Of a DNA stretch of 64,000 nucleotides, positions 50,260 through 58,117 are shown piece after piece; position 1 is the first letter of the stretch, and every line of letters begins with the position of its first letter. The notes below the pieces were generated by a model, which worked only from the letters and a program-made list of their open reading frames with translations, did not search any database and had not been told where the DNA came from. The stretch comes from Ruminococcaceae bacterium R-25 (GTDB lineage Bacteria > Bacillota > Clostridia > Saccharofermentanales > Saccharofermentanaceae): the NCBI GenBank assembly GCA_003149065.1, contig QGFZ01000001.1, positions 1,240,001 to 1,304,000 of the forward strand. The letters are read 5' to 3'. Both the position numbers and the translations under genes were made by a program.

Positions 50260-53200
50260 CTACCCTCGTTCATCTAACACTTTCTGTATTCTGTTCTCGG
50301 CAATCTCAATTACAGCATCCAAATCCTTCTGCCCTAAAAAATACGCTGGCATTTCTTCAATAAGAATCATACTAATATCCGGATCTTCAGATTTAACCCT
50401 TGAACAGCCCAGTATTATATTTTCAATAAACTCTATGTCCTGCATTGTTATCTTATTGCCAATACTGTTGCCATAGCTGCCACTACCTCCATTGCTATAG
50501 TATTCAACGGCAACTGCACCAGCGTTTTTAAATGCTTCCCTGCTCAAAACAAATCTGTCATTCATGGCAATCTCGTTTTGAATATCATCAGACAAAAGCA
50601 GCTTTACAAACTCGCCACAGGCTTTTGAATCAACAGCATGTGTAGACACTGCTACAGAACAAGTAGGTATAAACAGAGGCCCTCTGCCGTCAACAGACGG
50701 AAAACCAAGCATAGTCACCCCTCTTCCGTAAGGAGTAATACCCATACCCATGCCATAAAAATCGTTTATTCCCGTACATCCCGATTCCAAAGTTAAATCG
50801 CATTTCAGAAGAGGACTCTCCGCATAGCATGAACTATACCACGCATTAAGGGAACTTCCATTTTCCGGTACATTATCTTTAATATAGTCAGCAAGCTCTT
50901 TAAATTCCGGTTTAGACAAATCAACTTTTCCGTTCGATATAAACTCATCACTCATACCACTAAAGAGCATTGAAAAATATACTGTCTGACCATTAACAAT
51001 AGGGTCATTTCCATTCAAAGTTTCTCTGACAAACTTCTTATACTCTTCAAGCGTAAAGCCCTTTGCAGTACTACTGACATTTTCAGCTTTGGTGAAGATT
51101 CCTTCCATTCCAAAGCTTATGGGCAATTGATAAAGAACGCCATCAATTTTTGACCCTTCTATAATGTTAGTAAAATACTTATCAGAATTATATTCTTTTA
51201 AATATTGTGAAAGATCAACAAGACAGTTTGAATTATTAAGTTGATTGAACCCACTAACATTCATCAGTATGTCAGGACCTTCGCCGTTGATAATATCTAT
51301 GGCAAGTTTGTTGCTCAGTTTGCCTTTACCCTTTATTTCAGACAAATCCATGACGTCCTGATTATTATTATCATAATCTTTATCAAAGAAATCACTATAT
51401 AAATACCTTGTTGAAACTTCAATAAAGCATTTACCGTTAGTCTGATTGAATAGTGCGATTGCTTCCCCCGTAAATCTGTCCACTCCACCATATGCATATA
51501 ATTCTAAAACAGTTTTACCTGCGTGAGGATTCTTATCTGCTCTCGTAAATTCGATAATTCTAATCTTATCAGCCCTTCTTCCGGAATAAACATTTGTCAT
51601 ATCATATTTGCAGCAGATCACAAACCTGTCATCAGAGCATTCCATCAATGTAGAGTACTGGATCAATCCAATATTAAGATCACACCAGTTAAAATCTAGA
51701 GCAAGCTCAATTGACTTTGTCCGTGCATTTACTCTTGATATTCCACAGTCAGAGTTGAAATATATCATCCCGTCAGGGCTGGATAAGGATTCATATAACG
51801 AGGCATAATCCAACCACTCATAATCTTTAGAATCAGCAGGGGTTAACTCATTATTTTCAAGATCAAGGTGATAGTATACTCTTTTATTTCCAATAGATTC
51901 CATTATCAATGCACGGGTGTCAGTTACTGCTAAAACCGATGAAACCCATACATCTCTATCCGCTTTCTTGATTTCTATCTTTGATACCATCTTGTCAGGT
52001 GCTGTAATACTCAGTTCAGCGTATCTGAGCTCCTCATTATCCTGATGATCGATCACTTCAATCTCATAACCGCCTATTGTGTATAATTTCGAAGATGAAT
52101 ATAAATCATTCTTGCCGGATTCATGGGTAGCCAGAAGTTCTCCTGTAAACGGATCATAATCTCTTTTTGCCAAATTGGTTTTAGCAATAATTATCCCGTT
52201 TGAGTAGTAAGCATCCTTAACAAAGTTTTCACTGACAGTAAGATCCTTAAGCAAATCGATAGTATTCACAGTTTGACTGGTCTTACGGTCTATAACTGCA
52301 ATATAACAGAATCTATAGTCCTTTTGATTGTAATTATCCCAATCTATTTCGTCATCGGGAGGCATCTCATAGTCTCCTGATGTGCGAATAATATAGTAGT
52401 TATCATCCATTCCAACAAATTGATAATTCAGCAAAGACATTACCTTGTTTTCATCAGCACCGCTCTTCACTTCAATTATGTTCGTGTTGAACCAGGGATC
52501 ATCTGCCTTAACCCTTCTGGTATCTGAAGTCTTTGCAAAAGAACAACTTGTAACCAACAGTATAGCCGCCATGCTTAAAGCCGTAACCTTTCGGCTGCTA
52601 TTTGCCGGTCTCTTTAAGTTAATTATTCTCTTCTTCATCATCTTATATCCGCTTCTCATTCCAGTTGACAGGGTGAAAACAGCTTTATTTGCCTGTTGTT
52701 GTGGTATTCCAACCAGTGTTCTTGCATATTCTTTATAAGAATCAACACCATAAGCTCTCATAACTTCTTCATCGCACGCATATTCACAATCCCGACCGGA
52801 AAGAATAAAAGCTAACCATATTATTGGGTTATACCAATTAAGAAACAGAACCAAATATCGGATTAATACCCATAAATAGTCACCATGTTTATAATGACTG
52901 ACTTCGTGACAAACTACAAAATCGTTAATCTTCTCCGAACTGTTATCAACATAGATTTTATTAAAGAGAAGGAATGGTGTTTGTTTATATCTGATACTAT
53001 ATATTTTGAGACCACTTGAAGGATCTCTGCCGATATATTTCCTGTTGCGTTTGCAATAGGATATAAATCCAGTGTTGTACACTACTAATGCTGCGATAAG
53101 AACGACAGAAACAAGAACACTGCTACTCCTCAGTGTTGCACCTACTTTCTTAGATTCGTTTGTTTTAATTATTGATATATCTGCATGATTATCCGTTATC

Positions 53201-53544
53201 TTCTCACGTTCATAGGATTTCCCGGAAGATCTTTGCATTTCATAATTTACAACAGACTGATTATCCGAAAGAGATTGCTCAGTCTCCATATCTCCAAGCA
53301 TGAATGTAGAAGGAACTGCTTCTTTAACTTCCTGTGTCGCAACTTCAGTATTTGAAGTGAACAGAGTATTTCCAATATCTGCTACAGGAACATTTATCTT
53401 CACAAATGGCATTAAAATCATATAGAGCGGAATAGCAATCCAAAAAGCATATTGATACTTTCGGAGTATTTTTCCGTTCGACAAAGCACGTACAATAATA
53501 ATGCCTATTGTTAATATGGTAATGCCAATGATATAGCGCAACAT
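50260..53544 (-). CDS. BlaR1-type M56 peptidase fused to solute-binding-like sensor (2)
   Basis: 1094 aa, same design as the copy at 46064. Helices at about 3-20, 32-49 and 140-162; HEVSH at 213-217; ACDEEV with the third ligand near 259; junction helix ending LLVTSCS (Cys334). The outside half starts KADDPWFNTN, has a beta-rich part and then NPHAGKTVLELYAYG, FNQTNGKCFIEVSTRY, GEGPDILMNVSGFN, LVDLSQYL, YFTNIIEGSKIDGVLYQLPISFGMEGI, GFPSVDGRGPLFIPTCSVAVS and EEMPAYFLGQKDLDAVIEIAENRIQK. The repressor gene is one base upstream. The two sensors differ mainly in the second helix-to-third helix loop (60-135) and the beta part. Confidence 0.9.
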   Translation of the reverse strand: MLRYIIGITILTIGIIIVRALSNGKILRKYQYAFWIAIPLYMILMPFVKINVPVADIGNTLFTSNTEVATQEVKEAVPSTFMLGDMETEQSLSDNQSVVNYEMQRSSGKSYEREKITDNHADISIIKTNESKKVGATLRSSSVLVSVVLIAALVVYNTGFISYCKRNRKYIGRDPSSGLKIYSIRYKQTPFLLFNKIYVDNSSEKINDFVVCHEVSHYKHGDYLWVLIRYLVLFLNWYNPIIWLAFILSGRDCEYACDEEVMRAYGVDSYKEYARTLVGIPQQQANKAVFTLSTGMRSGYKMMKKRIINLKRPANSSRKVTALSMAAILLVTSCSFAKTSDTRRVKADDPWFNTNIIEVKSGADENKVMSLLNYQFVGMDDNYYIIRTSGDYEMPPDDEIDWDNYNQKDYRFCYIAVIDRKTSQTVNTIDLLKDLTVSENFVKDAYYSNGIIIAKTNLAKRDYDPFTGELLATHESGKNDLYSSSKLYTIGGYEIEVIDHQDNEELRYAELSITAPDKMVSKIEIKKADRDVWVSSVLAVTDTRALIMESIGNKRVYYHLDLENNELTPADSKDYEWLDYASLYESLSSPDGMIYFNSDCGISRVNARTKSIELALDFNWCDLNIGLIQYSTLMECSDDRFVICCKYDMTNVYSGRRADKIRIIEFTRADKNPHAGKTVLELYAYGGVDRFTGEAIALFNQTNGKCFIEVSTRYLYSDFFDKDYDNNNQDVMDLSEIKGKGKLSNKLAIDIINGEGPDILMNVSGFNQLNNSNCLVDLSQYLKEYNSDKYFTNIIEGSKIDGVLYQLPISFGMEGIFTKAENVSSTAKGFTLEEYKKFVRETLNGNDPIVNGQTVYFSMLFSGMSDEFISNGKVDLSKPEFKELADYIKDNVPENGSSLNAWYSSCYAESPLLKCDLTLESGCTGINDFYGMGMGITPYGRGVTMLGFPSVDGRGPLFIPTCSVAVSTHAVDSKACGEFVKLLLSDDIQNEIAMNDRFVLSREAFKNAGAVAVEYYSNGGSGSYGNSIGNKITMQDIEFIENIILGCSRVKSEDPDISMILIEEMPAYFLGQKDLDAVIEIAENRIQKVLDERG

Positions 53545-53545
53545 A

Positions 53546-53902
53546 TTAATCCTCTTCGATTATTCTACGAAGTTCCTCTAACTGCTCTTTAGTAAGTTTG
53601 TCTGAACATTTCAGATTCGAGATCAGTAATCCGACATTACCGCCATAAACTTTATCCAGGAAAGAAGTTGTCTCTTCAAGTTCTGCTTCCGTCCTGTCTA
53701 TTGCAGCACTGAACCATTTGGTTCTCCCCTCCTGGTCATAGGAAACCAGTCCTTTTTCAACCATACGATTAAGTAAAGTAATAATTGTCTGCTTAGACCA
53801 TCCGGTCTTTGCATCTAAAGCTCTTGTAAGTTCCATTAAAGTCATGGATTTATTAGTCCAAAGACAATTGATGATCTTCCATTCTGAATCAGTTAAACGC
53901 AT
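53546..53902 (-). CDS. BlaI/MecI-type repressor (2)
   Basis: 118 aa, ATG with GGAGG eleven bases upstream. Winged helix: MRLTDSEWKIINCLWTNKSMTLMELTRALDAKTGWSKQTIITLLNRMVEKGLVSYDQEGRTKWFSAAID, then RTEAELEETTSFLDKVYGGNVGLLISNLKCSDKLTKEQLEELRRIIEED. It is close to repressor 1, but the recognition-helix residues differ (SKQTIITLLNRM against TRFTVITLLKRM), and so do the operators. It sits one base before the sensor gene. Confidence 0.92.
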   Translation of the reverse strand: MRLTDSEWKIINCLWTNKSMTLMELTRALDAKTGWSKQTIITLLNRMVEKGLVSYDQEGRTKWFSAAIDRTEAELEETTSFLDKVYGGNVGLLISNLKCSDKLTKEQLEELRRIIEED

Positions 53903-53922
53903 TAATAATCATTCCTCCGCAC

Positions 53923-53970
53923 TGGTCTACTCTTGTTTACCAATATACAACTTTGGTCTACAAGAGTCAA
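53923..53970 (-). promoter_or_regulatory. BlaI(2) promoter with TGGTCTAC repeats
   Basis: Minus strand TTGACT (53970-53965), 17 bases, TATATT (53947-53942). TGGTCTAC occurs at 53923-53930 and 53954-53961, 31 bases (three turns) apart, and ACTCTTGT / ACAAGAGT form an inverted pair at 53929-53936 and 53960-53967. Different from the operator of module 1. Confidence 0.7.
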
Positions 53971-54089
53971 CCAGACAAAACAGTTCACGTGTGATGATGT
54001 TCTCATACAAATGTTGCCGTTCCTGAATAGCAACGAATCCGCTACCTCTGTTTTTTGTTTTAATTTCCTAAACACCACACACAAACAGG

Positions 54090-54358
54090 CTACCAATGCG
54101 AAATAATGTAATCAATATTAACAGCAATTTGAGGGTATTTTCTGAGCCTGTTACGTATAGATTCAAACTCAATCGAGCTTTCAACACACATCAACTCACT
54201 GATATTGATAGTACGATATTCGCCAATAATATCAAACAAACAATATGACTGTCTGAAATAATGCCCTTATTATCTTGAACAACTACCAAATCATTAAAAT
54301 CTACACTTTCATAGTGATCCCAGAAAATGCCAAAAAGCTTATATGTGCTCTTCGTCAC
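54090..54358 (-). pseudogene. Frameshifted small gene after the 54.4 kb cassette
   Basis: A GTG at 54358 (GAGG upstream) opens VTKSTYKLFGIFWDHYESVDFNDLVVVQDNKGIISDSHIVC and soon meets a stop, but a one-frame change continues as FDIIGEYRTINISELMCVESSIEFESIRNRLRKYPQIAVNIDYIISHW to a stop at 54090. Amino-acid use is natural on both sides, so I read it as one gene of about 90 aa broken by a single indel. Sequencing error is possible. It directly follows the stop of the 118-aa gene and was probably the third gene of that operon. Confidence 0.55.
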
Positions 54359-54364
54359 TATTCC

Positions 54365-54709
54365 TCATAGCTCAATCGCAATTCCAGTATTATTTGCAAT
54401 GGCATATTGGAGATAGTCTTTAAGTTTATTAAAAAAGTTGAGAAGAGGAATCATACGTTCTTCTCTACTGACATTGTTTAACCATTCCAATAACAATGCA
54501 CATTGCGAAGCATTGTAATATTGATAATCTCCGAGATCCAGCGTTGCTTCGCATAACTCATTAGTCTGATCAACAAAAAGATCATCAATTAGATTGCTAT
54601 CCTCTTCAGTTATTTCAAATGAGACAACCTTTTCTTTCTCTTGCGTAAGATCAGGAACATCTCCATACATAGGAATATTTGATAAATCATGAGCTAAATA
54701 AACTTTCAT
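54365..54709 (-). CDS. Hypothetical small acidic protein
   Basis: 114 aa from the ATG at 54709; a GTG at 54721 that overlaps the previous stop is an alternative start. Soluble, acidic, mainly helical after residue 60: MKVYLAHDLSNIPMYGDVPDLTQEKEKVVSFEITEEDSNLIDDLFVDQTNELCEATLDL and ALLLEWLNNVSREERMIPLLNFFNKLKDYLQYAIANNTGIAIEL. I do not recognise the family. The DxxL layout and size fit immunity or antitoxin-like partner proteins, but that is inference. Confidence 0.65.
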   Translation of the reverse strand: MKVYLAHDLSNIPMYGDVPDLTQEKEKVVSFEITEEDSNLIDDLFVDQTNELCEATLDLGDYQYYNASQCALLLEWLNNVSREERMIPLLNFFNKLKDYLQYAIANNTGIAIEL

Positions 54710-54717
54710 ATTACATT

Positions 54718-55905
54718 TCACTCCTGCGAGCTATGACACATATACAAATTGTATAGCGAATTCAATGCGCAATAATATAAATCTTCTTGCGTTTCCGCAT
54801 AACGATCATTAATATAAACCATTTCAAATTCACAGGATTTGACTCTGTAATATAAGTTATTACATGAATCAATAACAAATCTACATAACCAAAAAGTGAG
54901 TTCCGCTTCTTCACAAGAACCAAAGTCTTTTTCAAGCCAAAGATAATCCATTGGCGGCAACGCATCCGACTCAATGTTGTTTTCCTTCATCCAAAGATAA
55001 TCGTCTATATACTTATCAATTGATGAATGATCAGCGTTCTTAAATATCTCTGTGCCGGATTTAATATGGTTTGTAAACGAATAAATATCATAATTACTAA
55101 TATCAAGATCAGAATAATAATCAAAAGCTCGATATAAGTATTGGTTAAACATATATAAGTATCGTCTTGTTGATAATTGGTATTCTTCTAAATCCGCGCA
55201 AAAGCGCTCCAATGCCTCTTCCAAAAACAGCGATTTCATATCTGCCAATAATTCAGCATCACATGCTTTTAGAATATATCTTTGTATTTTGGGGGGTAAC
55301 AGAATAAACTCGGTATACATAGATCTACAGTGTTTGTGTTCAGGACTATAACAAAACGCTATTTGACACAGAGGAATTAATTCCTTTTCTTGTTCATGAC
55401 TAATCAGGAACGCTCTTGCAACAATCTCATCAGCCTCATCAAGAGATACATTTGTCTTAGTCTTTTTGGCAGACGATTTGACAACTGTTTTTTTCGCCTC
55501 TATTTCTTCTTCTGACAACAAACCAGCAGATTTTGTGATTATTCTTACCATTATGGCAGCAACACGTTCAGCAACATTTTCAGCATCTAAACTTTCATCG
55601 TAAAGAGACAATTCTCTTGCCAAAGCCTCTCTTGTTGCTAGCGGTCTTTCGTTTATTCGCTCCATCAGAATATCAGGAGTCAATCTGTTGACTATGGACT
55701 GAGCAAAAGTCTTAGATAATCCCCTCTTAATGAAATTAAGAATAGTGTTATCTTTTATTCTTTTAGTATTAGGATCAACCTCGGTTCCCCATTCTTCTTC
55801 GGTAACTGTAGTAATCATGGCCATCAAGTCCCTAAAAAAATAGGGACGATCATGTCCATCACCAAGACATTTCTTAAGTGGATTAAAGATTTCCTTAAAT
55901 TCCAT
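54718..55905 (-). CDS. Hypothetical protein, first gene of accessory cassette
   Basis: 395 aa, ATG after AGAGGAATACGAG. No signal peptide or membrane helix. The N-terminal 100 residues (NPLKKCLGDGHDRPYFFRDLMAMITTVTEEEWGTEVDPNTKRIKDNTILNFIKRGLSKTFAQSIVNRL) look like a folded helical domain with a small DNA- or partner-binding character. A Lys/Thr-rich linker (about 143-155) precedes a C-terminal helical domain of 230 residues rich in Tyr, Asp and Leu. I cannot assign a family. It starts an AT-rich three-gene unit that lies between module 2 and a divergent toxin-type operon, a place and composition typical of recently acquired cassettes. Confidence 0.65.
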   Translation of the reverse strand: MEFKEIFNPLKKCLGDGHDRPYFFRDLMAMITTVTEEEWGTEVDPNTKRIKDNTILNFIKRGLSKTFAQSIVNRLTPDILMERINERPLATREALARELSLYDESLDAENVAERVAAIMVRIITKSAGLLSEEEIEAKKTVVKSSAKKTKTNVSLDEADEIVARAFLISHEQEKELIPLCQIAFCYSPEHKHCRSMYTEFILLPPKIQRYILKACDAELLADMKSLFLEEALERFCADLEEYQLSTRRYLYMFNQYLYRAFDYYSDLDISNYDIYSFTNHIKSGTEIFKNADHSSIDKYIDDYLWMKENNIESDALPPMDYLWLEKDFGSCEEAELTFWLCRFVIDSCNNLYYRVKSCEFEMVYINDRYAETQEDLYYCALNSLYNLYMCHSSQE

Positions 55906-56061
55906 TTATCTCGTATTCCTCTCATGAACCATTTTGAACCAACCTGCACCCGTTGGAAACAAGACACTTTTATACACTTCAAACATATCAAATACAGCTC
56001 AAATTACAACACCATCAAAAAGTGGGCAACGAGAGCATGAAAATCAGGGAGGAAATGAAAA

Positions 56062-56781
56062 ATGACAAAAACGAATGACAATACAAAGGATTCCCGCCCG
56101 GGGTGCAAAGATATTTGGAATGCCTATATGGCAGAAGGCGTTGTCTTCTGTAAACACGATATCCCCTATTGTCCTACAACGGCTACGACGATTCCCAAAG
56201 CTATCATAAACTGGGAAGAAGCCAAATCAATCCATAAAAAGCACCTAACCCAAAAAGAAACAGATTATAAATATGATGCATTTGTTTGTTTTTATATGGA
56301 TGATTATAAATTTGATGGTCCAAAAGGAGTTTGGTCCAATCCAAGATTAACACTTGAAGTACTTAAGCACTTTTCTGGAATCATCACTGTAGATTTTTCA
56401 ACATATCTTGATTTCCCGGAACCAGTTAATACATATGCCACATACAGAATGCGCTTGCTTGGCTATTGGTGGGGCAAAAACAAACTTGCGGTGATAAACA
56501 ACGTTCGATGGGGACCTAAAGAATCCTATGACTATTGCTTTGAAGGGATCCCCCAAAATAGTGTTGTTGCAATCGGGACTGTGGGCGGGAGCCCCAAAAG
56601 AGTCATAGATCGTGAAAGATTCGAACAAGGATTCTTTGAAATGATCAGAAAGCTTAAACCTCACACTATCATTGTTTACGGTTCGAGCAAGTATCCATGC
56701 TTTGAAGCAGCAGAGAAAATGGGTATTAGTGTAATTGCTTATCCCAGTCATACAGCAAGATATTGGGAGGCAAGAAAATGA
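56062..56781 (+). CDS. DUF4417 protein
   Basis: 239 aa, ATG after GGGAGGAAATGAAAA. The chain matches the DUF4417 pattern: cysteines and His near the N-terminus (GVVFCKHDIPYCP), WEEAKSIHKK, VCFYMDDYKFDGPKGVWSNPRLTLEVLKHFSGIITVDFSTYLDFPEPVNTYATYRMRLLGYWW, NVRWGPKESYDYCFEGIPQNSVVAIGTVG and the C-terminal LKPHTIIVYGSSKY. DUF4417 genes are frequent on phages and mobile elements; function is unknown. The next gene starts inside its stop codon (ATGA). Confidence 0.87.
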   Translation: MTKTNDNTKDSRPGCKDIWNAYMAEGVVFCKHDIPYCPTTATTIPKAIINWEEAKSIHKKHLTQKETDYKYDAFVCFYMDDYKFDGPKGVWSNPRLTLEVLKHFSGIITVDFSTYLDFPEPVNTYATYRMRLLGYWWGKNKLAVINNVRWGPKESYDYCFEGIPQNSVVAIGTVGGSPKRVIDRERFEQGFFEMIRKLKPHTIIVYGSSKYPCFEAAEKMGISVIAYPSHTARYWEARK

Positions 56782-57242
56782 GCAAGGGTTTTAGCGGCTT
56801 GTTTCGTAACACTTCAGGTCACAAGTTAAACACTAATACATTAAGGGATAAAGCCATACATGCTGTACATAACCTTATCAGTTCAACACCCGGAGGCAAA
56901 CAAAGAGCCATGGCGGTTGGTGCTTATGACATACAAACAGGAGCCATCGTTACCTCATTCGCAAAAGCCATCCCGAAAAATGTTCATCCTGAGTTACTTA
57001 AAAGAGCAGAAAGAATTGGCGGTGTTGGCTCACTTGGCATCACTGACAAAAACACGGTTGGGATTTGCGCTGAATTCCATGTGATAAATTCTCTTCTCTA
57101 TAAGGGAAGCAAGTTGGAGAATATTAGACTAACACCATCAATCCAACCAAGAACTGGTAATCCTAGGCTGTATTGCAACAACTGCAAGGCAATGTTCTAT
57201 GATATTATGAGTTTGGGGGTATTCTACAATGAGAATTACTAA
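56778..57242 (+). CDS. YwqJ-like deaminase (toxin-type)
   Basis: 154 aa from the ATG at 56778, which overlaps the DUF4417 stop and has GGGAGG upstream. The core is that of a deaminase of the cytidine-deaminase superfamily: Cys97-Ala98-Glu99 in GICAEFHVINSLL and Cys133-Asn-Asn-Cys136 in RLYCNNCKAMF, the zinc site with its catalytic glutamate. A strand AVGAYDIQTGAIVTSFAKAIP precedes it. This is the pattern of the YwqJ-like C-terminal toxin domains of polymorphic toxins, here without a secretion or delivery domain. The following gene looks like its immunity protein, which supports a toxin role. Confidence 0.75.
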   Translation: MSKGFSGLFRNTSGHKLNTNTLRDKAIHAVHNLISSTPGGKQRAMAVGAYDIQTGAIVTSFAKAIPKNVHPELLKRAERIGGVGSLGITDKNTVGICAEFHVINSLLYKGSKLENIRLTPSIQPRTGNPRLYCNNCKAMFYDIMSLGVFYNENY

Positions 57243-57666
57243 AATCGATCTTCAGTGTTATGACTATTTGTGGTTCGCTATAGATGCGAATGGCTGTATT
57301 ATTGCATTTACTTCAGGCGGTATAGGTGATGTTCCAGAATTCGTTTGCCGCAGCAAAAGTGAAACAAAAAAACTGGAAGAATATTTCCTGTCGCTTCCTA
57401 GTAGTTTTACACCTGCCAAATTACTTATTGACGATGACGGAAGTCAAATGGCTATTGATGCTAAGGATTTAGCTCAAAAAGGTATATACTATTTTGATGC
57501 TTGTTCAGATATTGAATATGAATATGGATATAGTAAAGTTTCGTATCCGGAAAGTGCCCTTCATCTTATTGATCTACCAGCAAATATACAAAAAATCATA
57601 TCCGATCACATTATTGATGTTGATGTTTCCGTCGCGGAACGAATAATCGTTAAGCATGCATACTGA
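57229..57666 (+). CDS. Probable immunity protein for the deaminase
   Basis: 145 aa; ATG at 57229 lies 14 bases inside the deaminase gene, so translation is coupled. Soluble and acidic: FAIDANGCIIAFTSGGIGDVPEFVCRSKSETKKLEEYFLSLP and YYFDACSDIEYEYGYSKVSYPESALHLIDLP. Small acidic proteins with the 'WFA-D--G-I--FTS-G-G-VPE' start are common immunity partners of polymorphic toxins. Assignment rests on that pattern and on the position. A hairpin at 57815-57837 may end the transcript. Confidence 0.7.
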   Translation: MRITKIDLQCYDYLWFAIDANGCIIAFTSGGIGDVPEFVCRSKSETKKLEEYFLSLPSSFTPAKLLIDDDGSQMAIDAKDLAQKGIYYFDACSDIEYEYGYSKVSYPESALHLIDLPANIQKIISDHIIDVDVSVAERIIVKHAY

Positions 57667-57784
57667 ACGATTTAGAGTCCAGACCAAATAAAGAAACCTC
57701 TATATTCTTCTTGTAACAAATATGAATTACGGACAGAAATGATCTTGCCGACAATTTTGTTTTCAACTTGGTCTATGTAAAATA

Positions 57785-57823
57785 TGGATGATAATGAGCG
57801 GTTCGAAATGCTGACCTTCCGCT
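57785..57823 (-). repeat. Decayed tRNA-Arg 3' fragment (possible old attachment site)
   Basis: Read on the minus strand it follows the 3' half of the tRNA-Arg(CCT) gene at 63539 for about 40 bases, with matches at AAGCGG, AGG-CAGC, TTCGAA, CGCTCA and CCA, roughly 80% by eye. A perfect nine-base stem (57815-57837) is built from its anticodon-side sequence. Confidence 0.5.
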
Positions 57824-57837
57824 TCCCGAGCGGAAGG
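57815..57837 (+). terminator. Hairpin, possible terminator of the deaminase operon
   Basis: CCTTCCGCT / AGCGGAAGG with a TCCCG loop, followed by TTTC. The poly-U tail is weak. Confidence 0.4.
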
Positions 57838-57983
57838 TTTCAACTATAAAACATAGAAAGGAAAGGCGTTTCGGGGCTACACCCGCTCATTTTCAACCAC
57901 TTTACGCTGAATTAGCCAAAATCTTCAACCACTCTTAGGACATGAAAAAGGTTTCCAGAAAACCCTGAAACCCTTGAAAACAT

Positions 57984-58028
57984 TGGTGATCGTGAGCGGA
58001 TTCGAACCGCCGGCCTACCGCTTAGGAG
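57984..58028 (-). repeat. Duplicated 3' half of tRNA-Arg(CCT), candidate attachment site
   Basis: 45 bases identical, except one substitution, to 63539-63583, the 3' end (T arm and acceptor with CCA, plus part of the anticodon arm) of the intact tRNA gene, in the same orientation. Similarity stops inside the anticodon arm. It is the expected product of tyrosine-recombinase integration at a tRNA 3' end. Confidence 0.85.
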
Positions 58029-58110
58029 CGTCCAAAGAACATCTAATAACATTGAAAGGGCGGGGTTTCCGGGTTTTACATTCCGTTCTTAAGCCACTCT
58101 TCAGCCACTT
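58029..58110. repeat. Flank repeat, copy B
   Basis: It directly follows the tRNA fragment and aligns to copy A at 49913-49997. It ends eight bases before the stop of the lipoprotein gene at 58118. Confidence 0.6.
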
Positions 58111-58117
58111 ATTAAAG

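Noticed and set aside
46064-53902. Beta-lactam resistance regulators (BlaR1/BlaI) proper
   Set aside because: Membrane and repressor parts fit, but the outside domain is not penicillin-binding and no beta-lactamase or PBP2a gene is linked. The serine hydrolase at 26939 is cytoplasmic and far away.
53903-54089. Short minus-strand frame upstream of BlaI(2)
   Set aside because: It crosses the BlaI(2) promoter and operator and has no ribosome site or family likeness.
57785-57837. Functional tRNA gene (possible GGG anticodon loop)
   Set aside because: The anticodon-like stem closes well, but there is no D arm or acceptor stem and position 33 is not T; it is better read as a decayed tRNA 3' fragment.
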